Of a stretch of DNA of 64,000 bases, positions 45,464 to 54,376 are shown in pieces; positions within the stretch are counted from its first letter, which is position 1, and the number at the start of each line of letters is the position of its first letter. Source of the stretch: Bdellovibrio bacteriovorus W (GTDB lineage Bacteria; Bdellovibrionota; Bdellovibrionia; Bdellovibrionales; Bdellovibrionaceae); the NCBI GenBank assembly GCA_000525675.1, contig CP002190.1, positions 1,178,001-1,242,000 on the forward strand, read 5' to 3'. A program made the translations under genes and the position numbers. The notes below the pieces were generated by a model. It was not told the DNA's origin. It ran no database searches and saw only the letters and a list, made by a program, of their open reading frames with translations.

Positions 45464-46471
45464 ATGCTAGCCAAGTTAGCGACAGCGTTTGTTTTAGCTC
45501 AGTTCGTTCTTGCAGGATTTGCGAAAGCTCAAGTGCCTGTGGTGCGCATTGATGGATCAAGCACTGTGTTCCCAATTACGGAGGCCGTCTCTGAAGAGTA
45601 CCAAACCTCTAAGCGAGGCAAGGTGCGTGTCACCGTAGGTATTTCCGGAACGGGCGGGGGCTTTAAAAAACTTTGCCGCGGAGAGATCGACGTTCAGAAT
45701 GCATCTCGTCCGATTCAAAAAAATGAGATGGATGCTTGTAAAGCAAAAGGCATCGCGTTCATTGAAATCCCCGTTGCCTATGATGCAACAGCTGTGGTGG
45801 TGAATCCAAAGAACACATGGATGGATTCTGTAACAATCACGGATCTTAAAAAACTGTGGGAACCTTCAGCTCAAGGTAAGGTCTTGATGTGGAGTGATGT
45901 AAATCCCGCTTGGCCAAAACAAAAGATCAAACTTTTTGGAGCAGGATCTGATTCTGGAACTTTTGATTACTTTACAGAAGCCGTCGTCGGAAAAGCTAAG
46001 TCTTCTCGCGGTGACTACACAGCCAGTGAAGATGACAATACTCTTGTGACGGGAATTGCAAACGATACTTATGCTCTTGGTTACTTACCCTTGGCATACT
46101 ACGAAGAGAACAAATCTAAGCTAAAGGTTCTCGGAATTATCGGTGGCGATAAGGCTCCGATGAAAGATCAGGCTGTCTTGCCGAACAAGGACACCGTTGA
46201 AAAAGGCACATATTTTCCTTTAGCTCGTCCAATTTTTATTTATGTGAATGAGACATCTCTCAAGAGAGCTGAGATTCGCGAGTTTGTGGAGTTTTATTTA
46301 AAGCATGCACCTGAATTGGTTTTAGAGGCAAAGTATGTTCCACTTCCGGCGAAGGCCTATGAAATTGGTAAAGAGCATTTAAAAGCCAATAAAGTTGGAA
46401 CAGTCTTTAGAGGCCAAATGGAAATCGGGATAAAGATTGACGAGTTGATGAAAAGAGAAGGATCTTTATAG
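45464..46471 (+). CDS. pstS: Phosphate ABC transporter substrate-binding protein
   Basis: 335 residues. Signal peptide ([16 protein letters not shown]). Phosphate-binding motifs [18 protein letters not shown] and [17 protein letters not shown] are of the PstS (long-form) kind, as are [14 protein letters not shown] and the later [12 protein letters not shown]. It binds phosphate in the periplasm and delivers it to PstCA. It starts the four-gene pst operon, 3 bases ahead of pstC. Confidence 0.95.
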   Translation: MLAKLATAFVLAQFVLAGFAKAQVPVVRIDGSSTVFPITEAVSEEYQTSKRGKVRVTVGISGTGGGFKKLCRGEIDVQNASRPIQKNEMDACKAKGIAFIEIPVAYDATAVVVNPKNTWMDSVTITDLKKLWEPSAQGKVLMWSDVNPAWPKQKIKLFGAGSDSGTFDYFTEAVVGKAKSSRGDYTASEDDNTLVTGIANDTYALGYLPLAYYEENKSKLKVLGIIGGDKAPMKDQAVLPNKDTVEKGTYFPLARPIFIYVNETSLKRAEIREFVEFYLKHAPELVLEAKYVPLPAKAYEIGKEHLKANKVGTVFRGQMEIGIKIDELMKREGSL

Positions 46472-46474
46472 TCT

Positions 46475-47425
46475 GTGAACGAAGCAATCACTAAAAAGCA
46501 ACTCAAGAAGCTCTCCGAGTTTTCATCGGCCAATCACCCCGTGCGACGCATGCGTCGTATTCGTGAGTTTTTCATTGAAGCCGTTTTGTTCCTTGCAGCT
46601 GCATCATCTGTTCTAGTCACAATGGGGATTGTGGGAATTCTTGTCGTTGAAAGTATTCCTTTCTTTGAGCATGTTAGTTTCAAAGAGTTTCTCACGGACA
46701 CCGAGTGGACACCCTTATTTGAAAACGCTCGCTACGGAATTTTACCTCTTCTTGCTGGCACCTTCCTTTCAACATTTATCGCGCTGATCGTCGCTATTCC
46801 ATTGGGGACAGTGGCTGCGGCTTTTTTAAGTGAATATGTCAGACCTTCTGCGCGAGAAGTTCTAAAGCCTATTCTTGAGCTTTTAGCGGCAGTTCCAACG
46901 GTGGTTTATGGTTACTTCGCGCTACTATTTGTAACCCCTCTATTGCAAAAGATTTTCCCAACAATGGGTGGATTCAACGTACTCAGTGCAGGGCTTGTTA
47001 TCGGCGTGATGATTGTGCCCTATGTGTCGTCTTTAAGTGAAGATGCTATGCGCTCAGTACCGAATCATTTCCGTGAGGCCTCTTTTGCTGTGGGAGCTTC
47101 GCGAATGCAGACAGCGTTCCGTGTGGTTATCCCAGCGGCCTTTTCAGGAATTACTTCAGCTTATGTTCTAGGCATTTCTCGCGCTCTCGGTGAGACCATG
47201 GTAGTTGCTATTGCTGCAGGGATGCAGCCAAACCTGACTATCAATCCACTAGAGCCGGCAGCGACTATCACAGCCTTTATCGTTCAAGTGAGCCTCGGAG
47301 ATCTTCCCCATGGATCTGTTGGCTATCAGTCCATCTATGTCGCTGGATTATCGCTTTTATTTTTAACTCTTTGTTTTAATATTGTCGGGCTTTGGTTGCG
47401 TAAAAAGTTCCAGGAGAAAGAGTAA
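46475..47425 (+). CDS. pstC: Phosphate ABC transporter permease PstC
   Basis: 316 residues from the GTG at 46475. Six membrane segments; the EAA loop is FREASFAVGASRMQTAFRVV then IPAAFSGITSAY. KPILELLAAVPTVVYGYFAL is a PstC signature. N-terminal 40 residues are basic and cytoplasmic. It pairs with PstA to form the channel. It overlaps pstA by 1 base (TAATG). Confidence 0.95.
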   Translation: MNEAITKKQLKKLSEFSSANHPVRRMRRIREFFIEAVLFLAAASSVLVTMGIVGILVVESIPFFEHVSFKEFLTDTEWTPLFENARYGILPLLAGTFLSTFIALIVAIPLGTVAAAFLSEYVRPSAREVLKPILELLAAVPTVVYGYFALLFVTPLLQKIFPTMGGFNVLSAGLVIGVMIVPYVSSLSEDAMRSVPNHFREASFAVGASRMQTAFRVVIPAAFSGITSAYVLGISRALGETMVVAIAAGMQPNLTINPLEPAATITAFIVQVSLGDLPHGSVGYQSIYVAGLSLLFLTLCFNIVGLWLRKKFQEKE

Positions 47426-48354
47426 TGGCTTCTCGCGAAGAACGGACTTTAGAAATTCGAGCAGATATCAAACGTCGCCAGAGAGCTGACTTCCTTTTTG
47501 CTTTCTTGGGCCTTCTATCTCTCTTATTTGCACTGGTCACTTTATTAACTCTGATTATTGATCTTGCAGTGACCGGTGTTCCACGTATTAATTGGGATTT
47601 TTTTACGAACTTCCCATCACGCTTTCCAGAAAAGGCGGGGATTTTATCTGCGTGGGTTGGATCTTTTTGCATCATGATCACCACAGCTCTTTGCGCGATT
47701 CCATTAGGGGTGGCGGCAGGAGTTTACTTAGAAGAATACTCTAAGAAAAACTGGGTTTCGCAAATTATCGAGTTAAACATCATCAATCTTGCAGGTATTC
47801 CGTCCATCACTTATGGACTGATGGCTTTAGGATTATTCGTTTATAAATTGAAACTAGGGCAGAGTATTCTGACTGCCGGATTGACTTTAGGTTTGTTGGT
47901 CTTGCCGATTATTATCGTAACAACTCGTGAAGCCATCCGCGCCATTCCCAATACTATTCGCGAAGCAAGTTATGCTATGGGTGCCAGTAAGTGGCAGACC
48001 ATTCGCTATCATATTTTGCCATACTCTTCGGGCGGTATCTTAACGGGAGTGATTATTTCTCTCTCACGCGCTATTGGAGAGACTGCACCATTGATTACGA
48101 TTGGGGCTTTGACATTTATTGCCTTCTTGCCGACGTCTCCGATTGAAGGGCATTTTCCTTATTTGAATGCTCAATGGTTGATGGACCCATTTACGGTCAT
48201 GCCGATTCAAATGTTTAATTGGTTATCTCGCCCTCAGGCTGAATTCCACGTGAATGCTGCCGCGACAGGAATTGTTTTACTTGTCATGACCCTTGTGATG
48301 AATGGGGGAGCGATTTACTTGCGCTCTCGTTTCCGTAAAAGGATGAAGTGGTAA
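47425..48354 (+). CDS. pstA: Phosphate ABC transporter permease PstA
   Basis: 309 residues. Six membrane segments. EAA loop [36 protein letters not shown] and [18 protein letters not shown] are PstA signatures. A cytoplasmic basic N-terminus ([14 protein letters not shown]) precedes the first segment. Its stop overlaps the pstB ATG. Confidence 0.95.
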   Translation: MASREERTLEIRADIKRRQRADFLFAFLGLLSLLFALVTLLTLIIDLAVTGVPRINWDFFTNFPSRFPEKAGILSAWVGSFCIMITTALCAIPLGVAAGVYLEEYSKKNWVSQIIELNIINLAGIPSITYGLMALGLFVYKLKLGQSILTAGLTLGLLVLPIIIVTTREAIRAIPNTIREASYAMGASKWQTIRYHILPYSSGGILTGVIISLSRAIGETAPLITIGALTFIAFLPTSPIEGHFPYLNAQWLMDPFTVMPIQMFNWLSRPQAEFHVNAAATGIVLLVMTLVMNGGAIYLRSRFRKRMKW

Positions 48355-49127
48355 TGGAAAAGAGTTTAGAATTCAGAGCTGAAGTAAAAGATTTATTATT
48401 TTCTTATGGTGATAAGAAAGTATTAAACGGCATCACTCTTCCTATTTATGAAAACGGTGTGACGGCACTCATTGGCCCTTCAGGCTGTGGGAAGACGACG
48501 CTTTTACGTTGTTTTAATCGCATGCACGATCTTTACCCGAACGCGAACTACCATGGCGAGATTCTTCTTTATCCAGATAAAAGAAATATTCTGAGTAAAG
48601 AAATCGATCCGATGGAAGTTCGGATGCGTATCGGAATGGTTTTTCAAAAGCCCAATCCGTTTCCAAAAACAATCTATGAGAACGTCGCTTATGGCCTAAA
48701 AGTTCGCGGTGTTAAAAAGAAAAGCTTTATTGAAGAGCGCGTAGAAAAATCTTTGCAACAAGCCAGCCTTTGGAATGAAGTTAAAGATCGACTGCACTCT
48801 TACGCTACGGCTTTATCTGGTGGCCAGCAGCAGAGGCTTTGTATTGCGCGTGCCTTAGCGACGGAGCCAGAGATTCTTCTATTGGACGAGCCGACATCGG
48901 CTTTAGATCCTATTTCTACTCGACACATTGAAGAGTTGATTCAAGAGCTTCGTAAAGACGTGACGATTGTCATTGTGACTCACAGTTTGCATCAAGCAGC
49001 CAGAGTGTCAGACCATACAGCTTTTATGTATATGGGTGACTTGATCGAATTCGGAGCCAGTGAGCAAATATTCACGAACCCGAAGGATCAGCGCACAGAG
49101 AATTACATCACAGGGCGATTTGGATAG
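48354..49127 (+). CDS. pstB: Phosphate ABC transporter ATP-binding protein
   Basis: 257 residues from the ATG at 48354, which overlaps the pstA stop (TAATG). Walker [11 protein letters not shown] loop [19 protein letters not shown], signature [16 protein letters not shown], Walker [13 protein letters not shown], and H loop [13 protein letters not shown]. The NPFP phrase is specific to PstB. It powers phosphate import. It ends the operon; phoU and phoB, common partners, are not present here. Confidence 0.97.
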   Translation: MEKSLEFRAEVKDLLFSYGDKKVLNGITLPIYENGVTALIGPSGCGKTTLLRCFNRMHDLYPNANYHGEILLYPDKRNILSKEIDPMEVRMRIGMVFQKPNPFPKTIYENVAYGLKVRGVKKKSFIEERVEKSLQQASLWNEVKDRLHSYATALSGGQQQRLCIARALATEPEILLLDEPTSALDPISTRHIEELIQELRKDVTIVIVTHSLHQAARVSDHTAFMYMGDLIEFGASEQIFTNPKDQRTENYITGRFG

Positions 49128-49185
49128 TTGAGGATAAAGAGGGGGCGGGTAAGTGGGGCCTTCGCAAAGCCTTTGAACCTCGCTC

Positions 49186-49206
49186 GATGGGATTTAAAGT
49201 CCCATC
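49186..49206. terminator. Hairpin after pstB
   Basis: Perfect GATGGGA / TCCCATC stem with a 7-base loop, 58 bases past the pstB stop. No T tract follows, so terminator strength is doubtful. Confidence 0.4.
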
Positions 49207-49250
49207 CTTGGTCCTAGTATGAAACAACTAGAAACGTACCAGAAGAGTCC

Positions 49251-49355
49251 TTAAAAAAACTTCGAGATAATTTCGATGAAAACCAGAATTATTTCTAAAA
49301 CTAGCTTAATTATTTTCAGAACACGCCGAAAAAGAAGATGGTTGGTTCTTCTCAT
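49251..49355 (-). CDS. Novel 34-codon small hydrophobic protein
   Basis: ATG at 49355 on the minus strand, stop TAA at 49251-49253. Product of 34 residues: basic start (MRRTNHLLFRR), then a long hydrophobic helix with a few charges (VLKIIKLVLEIILVFIEIIS) ending KFF. The ribosome site AAGGAGGT is close to ideal, with 5 bases between GGAGG and ATG. Upstream the CCTTGCT / AGCAAGG stem folds part of that site away. Size, charge pattern and hidden ribosome site resemble type I toxin or small regulatory membrane peptides, but no homologue is claimed. It is too short to have appeared among long ORFs. Confidence 0.55.
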   Translation of the reverse strand: MRRTNHLLFRRVLKIIKLVLEIILVFIEIISKFF

Positions 49356-49363
49356 TTCGACCT

Positions 49364-49464
49364 CCTTGCTTTAGGAATCGAGCAAGGTTCGTCCTTATAA
49401 GGTGGCTCTGCGAAGGCAGCTGTCACCTTTTGCATTTTAGGCACCTCTCTTAGGCGAGGTGCCT
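49364..49464 (-). promoter_or_regulatory. Structured leader with three hairpins before the 34-codon gene
   Basis: Reading on the minus strand: a 9-pair stem AGGCACCTC / GAGGTGCCT (49439-49464), a two-tier stem AAGGTG...CTGC / GCAG...CACCTT (49399-49429), and CCTTGCT / AGCAAGG (49364-49387), which includes part of the ribosome site. Read on the plus strand, the first stem is followed by TTCTCTT and could act as a terminator, so an antisense RNA on the plus strand is also possible. Direction of transcription is not known. Confidence 0.5.
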
Positions 49465-49569
49465 TTCTCTTGTATCAGATCAGTTGTCCGATTGTTGGAT
49501 TTTAAAAAGTCATCGCTATCAGTTCTTTAAAACGAAGAGCTATTCTTTGCAGCAACAAGGCTCAAGGTG

Positions 49570-49603
49570 AAAAAAAAAGCTCTAGCAGATGTGCCAGAGC
49601 TTT
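49570..49603 (-). terminator. Terminator of the second chemoreceptor gene
   Basis: On the minus strand AAAGCTCT / AGAGCTTT stem with a 12-base loop, then nine T. Confidence 0.88.
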
Positions 49604-49647
49604 AGAGGGGATCGAATTACTGTTTCAAGACAGAGATGCGTAGATTT

Positions 49648-51294
49648 TTAAAAACCCTCTGCAGTACCAACTCCGCGCCCATCGCCATCGTCGTCAAAGG
49701 GGATCACAGACTTAGCATCGGACTTCGCCGTTGGTGCGGGCTTATGGAACTTTTTAGTCGGGAACTTATGCACGTTGCTAGCAGGGGACTTCGCTGCCAC
49801 AACGGTTTTTTCTTTCTTAGCAGCCACGGGTGTGGAACTAACAAAGACGTGCTGACTTTCCCCATAGACCACAGTGTTTAGTTGGGCAGTTAGATCTTGC
49901 GAAGTATTCGCCAAATCGTTGAACTCATCAATAATGGTTACAATCTGTTCCGCAGAAGCAGAGTTCGACTGTGTTGCAGTGTCTAGTTGATTCATCGCTG
50001 CGCTGATTTGATGAATTCCAATGGATTGTTCTTTGGAGGCCGCCGCGATTTCAGAGTTCAAGTCAGAAACTTTTTTAACAGATGTTACGATTTCACTCAG
50101 AACCTCGCCGCTGCGATCAGCAACTTTGGCACCTTCTTCGATCTGATCTACAGAGTCTTTAATAAGGCTTGAAATATCTTTCGCAGCATTCGCGCTTCGT
50201 TGTGCTAAAGAGCGAACAGCATCTGCAACAACGGCGAAGCCTTTTCCTTGCTCACCCGCACGAGCCGCTTCCACAGAAGCGTTCAGTGCCAGTAAGTTTG
50301 TTTGGAAGGCAATATCGTCAATGACATTGATAATTTCTTCGATCTTTTTAGAAGACGCTGAAATCACAGACATTGATTGAATTAGATTTTTCATTTCATG
50401 TTCGCCACTTTCAGCAGCTACACGGGAAGCACTGGAAAGGGCCGCAGCTTCTTGCGCATGCTCAGAGTTGCGTTTCACCATTGAAGTGAGTTCTTCAAGG
50501 GATGTTACGGTTTGCTCTAACGATGCCGCCGAGTTTGAAGAAGCACTTGAAAGTTCTTTGCTGGATTCACCAAGAGTGCCGATTGATAAAGAGATTTGCT
50601 TTCCTGCAGTTGTTAACTCAGAGGCTACTTGTGCAAGCATTGTAGAAATCTTTTTAGAGAACAACCAAGCAAAACTCATCGCTGCGAGAATTGAAGATGC
50701 AGCAATAAGAATAATCATAGAGCTGCCATTGGTTTCAGCTTTTGTAGCAGAAATTACGGACGCATCAGCGGCTTTCATGGCAAGTTCGGTTTCAACGACC
50801 ACCGCATCGTAAACGGCTTGAGCCTTCACAGGGCAGACTTCTTTTACAAGGTGAACGATTTCATCTTGGTGTTTAGAGTAGTCGGCAGAAAGCTTAATCA
50901 GTTCGCCTCCAAAACTTTTGAACTCACCCCAGGCCTTAACAAGATCCTGATAGGATTGACGAGTGGAGGCAGAAGGGTCCACCTTCGGGAACTCTGTGAT
51001 CAGACGTTCGACGGCGTTGATTTCCGGAAGAGTGTTGTTGATATAGTTTTTAGCATCTTCGTCTGTGGTCCCTACAAAAGCGACGGATCTAATTTGTAAA
51101 CGAAGTTCCCGAAAGTGACCACGCAGATCACCAAGATTTTTAACCGCAGGTAGATCTTTAGAGGTTACTTGGTGGTATTCACTCGTTACACTTCCGAGAG
51201 TCCAATAACCTACCACACCCGCAGAAACTCCTAGTGAAGTCACTGTTAGGCAAAGAGCGATCATCTTTGATTTTAAACTCAGTGTCTTTTTCAT
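49648..51294 (-). CDS. Methyl-accepting chemotaxis protein
   Basis: 548 residues. Membrane segment 1 at about 10-32, segment 2 at about 193-214 (MIILIAASSILAAMSFAWLF). The periplasmic part is helical, with one Cys. No clear HAMP. The tip is [20 protein letters not shown] then [19 protein letters not shown], nearly the same as in the chemoreceptor at 6231-7847. The end has the same plan: VHKFP in a Lys/Pro/Ala-rich linker, an acidic run and a final Gly-Phe. GGAGAT lies 10 bases before the ATG. Confidence 0.95.
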   Translation of the reverse strand: MKKTLSLKSKMIALCLTVTSLGVSAGVVGYWTLGSVTSEYHQVTSKDLPAVKNLGDLRGHFRELRLQIRSVAFVGTTDEDAKNYINNTLPEINAVERLITEFPKVDPSASTRQSYQDLVKAWGEFKSFGGELIKLSADYSKHQDEIVHLVKEVCPVKAQAVYDAVVVETELAMKAADASVISATKAETNGSSMIILIAASSILAAMSFAWLFSKKISTMLAQVASELTTAGKQISLSIGTLGESSKELSSASSNSAASLEQTVTSLEELTSMVKRNSEHAQEAAALSSASRVAAESGEHEMKNLIQSMSVISASSKKIEEIINVIDDIAFQTNLLALNASVEAARAGEQGKGFAVVADAVRSLAQRSANAAKDISSLIKDSVDQIEEGAKVADRSGEVLSEIVTSVKKVSDLNSEIAAASKEQSIGIHQISAAMNQLDTATQSNSASAEQIVTIIDEFNDLANTSQDLTAQLNTVVYGESQHVFVSSTPVAAKKEKTVVAAKSPASNVHKFPTKKFHKPAPTAKSDAKSVIPFDDDGDGRGVGTAEGF

Positions 51295-51608
51295 AATCTA
51301 TAAATCTCCTAAGACTCAACATTACAGTTCGGTTAGTCTTTTCAGAATTGTGAGGAAAGTCGCGCAAATCTGGACGTAAACGAAATGTCATTAGGGATTG
51401 ATAATGGACCCAAAGAGATCAAATTTCAGAGGAGAAATGAGCGTTTTTGAGGAGGCTTCATAATTGCGATCTGCGAGCTAAGCTATTGTTTTTAAACGTG
51501 AGGAACTCGCTGAAAAACCCACATGACTTGTATATTCCTCGTGGGGCTAAATATATTTCCAATCACTGTTTCGTGCAGAATGATATAAATCTAATAATAT
51601 TTATATAT

Positions 51609-52661
51609 CTAAAAACGGAAGCGCAGATTGAGTTTTAAGTAAGGTGCATTTTCAACTAAAACTGCATTCGTTGGGTCGCGCTGATAGTTCTCATCTGAAA
51701 AGAAACGACGATCAAAAGCGTAGCCAGATTCAAGTTCTACGAAAGTAATTTTGTTCAGCGGAGACTTTATTCCTAGGAAGAGTTTTTTCTCGTCATAGAA
51801 AAGACGATCATTTTTATTGGCTCTACCAAAAATATAATAAGTCATCTGTGAAAAATCTAAACCTGTATAAACTTTTGCATAGTCGTTGATATGATAGTTA
51901 AGACTTCCTTGAATGATCCAAGGAAAGAGAGTGAAGAACTCTAAACTCCAGTGGTCGATAAAGCGCCAACTGATATTGGCAAACGGCGCCCCATAGATGC
52001 CGCGAAACTTCTCTGAAGGGGTATGAAAGTATGCAAATCCGGGTAGGGGGATATTATTGAGAATCGGACGATTGTTGGAATAATCCAAAAGCAATAGCCA
52101 ACGCCCATCTGGGGAAGACGAGGGGTAGGAATATAGCGCTGTGGCGCCCAGAGTGCTCACACTTCCATCTTTAAAGGGACGATCGCTGGCAGAACCATAT
52201 CTTGCTGAAACAGACCACACACGGTCGTTCTCAAGCATTTTAGTATAACCTAAACCCAGCCTTAGGTCGTAAAGCTCTGAGATATTTGATTGAGTTGGGC
52301 GTACCGAGAGTTGGTTTCCAGAAAGGCTGACGGAAACGATTTCTTTTTCTGTTTTCCAAACGGGTGTGGAGATACTCAGTGCTTGATAGGTCATTTGACT
52401 CTGAGAGTTTTGGAATTCGGAACTGGAATGAAGCAAGCCTGTGTAACTAAAAGTGGGCCTCTGATATTTCGGTGGCGTGAGGCCAGCTCCTAGATCGAAG
52501 GCTTGAGAGGTCGTCGAAAATAGCAGAGAAGAGGTCAATGTAAAAAGGCATAAAAGAGTTCGCCAAGGTCTGGCTGTACCTAAGAGGCCGCAATTTAGTT
52601 GGCGACCATTGTTTTTACGACTTAAAATAGAGGCACTATGAATACAAATTCTGAAGATCAT
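51609..52661 (-). CDS. Outer-membrane beta-barrel protein, DUF6268-like
   Basis: About 350 residues. The start is uncertain; ATG 52661 precedes a long basic stretch, then a signal peptide (LLCLFTLTSSLLFSTTSQAF). The mature chain is rich in alternating strands with aromatic girdles (WSVSARYGSASDRP, RWLLLLDYSNNRP, YYIFGRANKNDRLFYDEKK) and ends RFRF, the terminal Phe expected for Bam-dependent insertion. The family name is a best fit only. The 5' end overlaps the divergent GNAT-like gene by about 24 bases. Confidence 0.7.
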   Translation of the reverse strand: MIFRICIHSASILSRKNNGRQLNCGLLGTARPWRTLLCLFTLTSSLLFSTTSQAFDLGAGLTPPKYQRPTFSYTGLLHSSSEFQNSQSQMTYQALSISTPVWKTEKEIVSVSLSGNQLSVRPTQSNISELYDLRLGLGYTKMLENDRVWSVSARYGSASDRPFKDGSVSTLGATALYSYPSSSPDGRWLLLLDYSNNRPILNNIPLPGFAYFHTPSEKFRGIYGAPFANISWRFIDHWSLEFFTLFPWIIQGSLNYHINDYAKVYTGLDFSQMTYYIFGRANKNDRLFYDEKKLFLGIKSPLNKITFVELESGYAFDRRFFSDENYQRDPTNAVLVENAPYLKLNLRFRF

Positions 52662-52949
52662 TATCACATCCGTAATTCTTTTTTTAGTTTAGTTGAGCTT
52701 TCGTTATTGGCAAAGCTTTATGAAGAAAACTGCACTCCTATGGCCAGCAAAGATTCTTTGAATAATAATTCAGTGGCTCAAACCCTTTTAAAAATGAAGG
52801 CGACAGAGAACCAAGGGGAGCTTAGAGTTGCTATCCACGGTTCTGATCCGATCGGATTTTATTGGCAATACGAAGGAAAAACTTTAGCTCATTGGGTTCA
52901 TCCAGAGCATCAGGGGCAGGGTGTAGAGCAACGACTGCTTTCCATGTAA
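52638..52949 (+). CDS. Short GNAT-like protein, probably C-terminally truncated
   Basis: 103 residues. The end HWVHPEHQGQGVEQRLLS is the acetyl-CoA-binding motif A of GNAT acetyltransferases (usual form VxPxxRGxGxGxxLL). Normal members continue another 40-50 residues after this, but here the stop follows at once. Upstream residues give the preceding strand (PIGFYWQYEGKTLAHW). It may be a decayed gene or a small partner of the next protein. It is 8 bases ahead of the epimerase-like gene. Confidence 0.55.
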   Translation: MNTNSEDHYHIRNSFFSLVELSLLAKLYEENCTPMASKDSLNNNSVAQTLLKMKATENQGELRVAIHGSDPIGFYWQYEGKTLAHWVHPEHQGQGVEQRLLSM

Positions 52950-52957
52950 AAATAGTG

Positions 52958-54016
52958 ATGTCTGCAAACTCTGATATCAACTTCTGGAAAAATAAAAAAG
53001 TTTTCGTGACCGGAGCTAAGACCTTTACGGGAGCTTGGCTTTGTCAGAAGTTGCTTTCGCTGAATGCAGAAGTCTTCGCCTTTGGCGAAGTCACGTCTTC
53101 GATAGATAAGAATCCAGAGCTGCCCTTTGAACAGAATCTTTTCGACCTGTTGGGCTTAGGATTAAAAGTCCGCCTGACAGAGGGAAGTCTTTTAGATAAA
53201 GAGCTTCTTGCCGAAGCCCTTAATTTTGCCCAAGCCGACATCATTATTCATTCAGGAGAGAGTTCCTCTCTGCGTCTTGATGCCCAAGATGCTTCCGAGC
53301 TTATAAAAAAGGAAGTTCTTGGCACCGCAAACCTGATGGAGTTACTGCGAGAAACAGGCAGCATACGAGCAGCCGTCGTCTTAAGTAGTGACAAGGTCTA
53401 TGCAAGAAATTCAGAGCAAGGTGCCCACAAAGAATCCGACTGTGTGGCGGCTCAAGAGATTTCTGTCACAGCTAAGCTTTGTTCAGAGTTCATAGCAACG
53501 AGTTATCGCCATCAGTTTTTTAATCCGCAAAAATACAATAAGCATAAAATTGCTATAAGCACTCTTCGAACTTGCCGTCCCTATGGACCAGGGGAGTTTG
53601 GTGGGCAAAGTCTTTTTTTTGATTTAGTTTCAGCGGCCTTAAAAAATGAAATGCTTGAAATACGCAATCCCAACTCGGTTCGTCCCTGGCTTCACATTGA
53701 AGATTTTTTATCAGGAGTATTAACTCTTGCTCAAGGACTTTACGAAAAGGGCCCAAAGCTTGAGCCCGTCTACAATCTTTTTCCTACAGAGGTTGCCTCG
53801 GTCATCGACGTTGCGAAATTGTTTGAAAAGGCTTGGGGAGTGCAAGTGGGGAGTTTAGTTCAAATCTCTGAAAATGCGAAAGTTCAGAGCTTTTCTTTAC
53901 ACAACGAGCTTTCTATTGAGCAGATTAAAAAGGATCTTCAGTGGCAGCCTGTCGTTGATCTTCAGGTGGGAGTTCGCGAAACTGCGCAGTGGTATAAGGC
54001 CTATTTAAAATCTTAA
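52958..54016 (+). CDS. NAD-dependent epimerase/dehydratase-like protein, degenerate active site
   Basis: 352 residues from the ATG at 52958; the longer frame from 52862 overlaps the GNAT-like gene and is not family-like. The fold is that of CDP-glucose 4,6-dehydratase (RfbG-like): FWKNKKVFVTG at the start, then VVLSSDKVYARN and IRNPNSVRPWLHIEDFLSGV. However the Gly-rich turn reads GAKTFTG instead of GxxGFxG, and the YxxxK catalytic pair has lost Tyr (SVTAK). It may bind nucleotide sugar without acting, or be inactive. The protein lies next to envelope polysaccharide genes. Confidence 0.8.
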   Translation: MSANSDINFWKNKKVFVTGAKTFTGAWLCQKLLSLNAEVFAFGEVTSSIDKNPELPFEQNLFDLLGLGLKVRLTEGSLLDKELLAEALNFAQADIIIHSGESSSLRLDAQDASELIKKEVLGTANLMELLRETGSIRAAVVLSSDKVYARNSEQGAHKESDCVAAQEISVTAKLCSEFIATSYRHQFFNPQKYNKHKIAISTLRTCRPYGPGEFGGQSLFFDLVSAALKNEMLEIRNPNSVRPWLHIEDFLSGVLTLAQGLYEKGPKLEPVYNLFPTEVASVIDVAKLFEKAWGVQVGSLVQISENAKVQSFSLHNELSIEQIKKDLQWQPVVDLQVGVRETAQWYKAYLKS

Positions 54017-54035
54017 AAAGGCCTTAGCGAAAATA

Positions 54036-54305
54036 TTAGAGAATTTTTGACATCTTCTTTTTAAAGTCGATCGTTACCTGTTGAAGAGTGTCTTGCAGTA
54101 AGCAATCAAACATGTCTTCGGCCGGCGTCTTATAGAGCTGAGCTAGTTTTTTTAGAGTCTTCATCGGAGGAGTTGAAATGCCGCGCTCCCAGTTGGAAAT
54201 AAATTGGGGAGTCGAATATCCAAAGTGATCCGAGACATCCTTTTGCGATAGGCCTGCTTCAAGTCTTTTGGTTTTGATGTATTCAGAGAATTTCATTTTA
54301 GTCAT
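54036..54305 (-). CDS. XRE-family HTH regulator
   Basis: About 89 residues from ATG 54305; ATG 54296 also fits. Core EYIKTKRLEAGLSQKDVSDH, then FGYSTPQFISNWERGISTP, is a textbook XRE helix-turn-helix. A C-terminal helix (KKLAQLYKTPAEDMFDCLLQ) follows. It is the last gene behind the ThiF-like and hydrolase genes on the minus strand, 71 bases after the hydrolase, so it probably regulates that cluster. Confidence 0.88.
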   Translation of the reverse strand: MTKMKFSEYIKTKRLEAGLSQKDVSDHFGYSTPQFISNWERGISTPPMKTLKKLAQLYKTPAEDMFDCLLQDTLQQVTIDFKKKMSKIL

Positions 54306-54376
54306 TTCCATCCAGCTTTCAGAATATGATCCATTCGTCGTGATAATACTACCGCTGTACATACACTATCACAAGT

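Noticed and set aside
51447-51638. 63-codon frame (TTG start) between the chemoreceptor and outer-membrane protein genes, after GAGGAGG
   Set aside because: TTG start, no family pattern, runs into the end of the opposing gene; an 8-codon frame at 51437 with a ribosome site is also too short to support.
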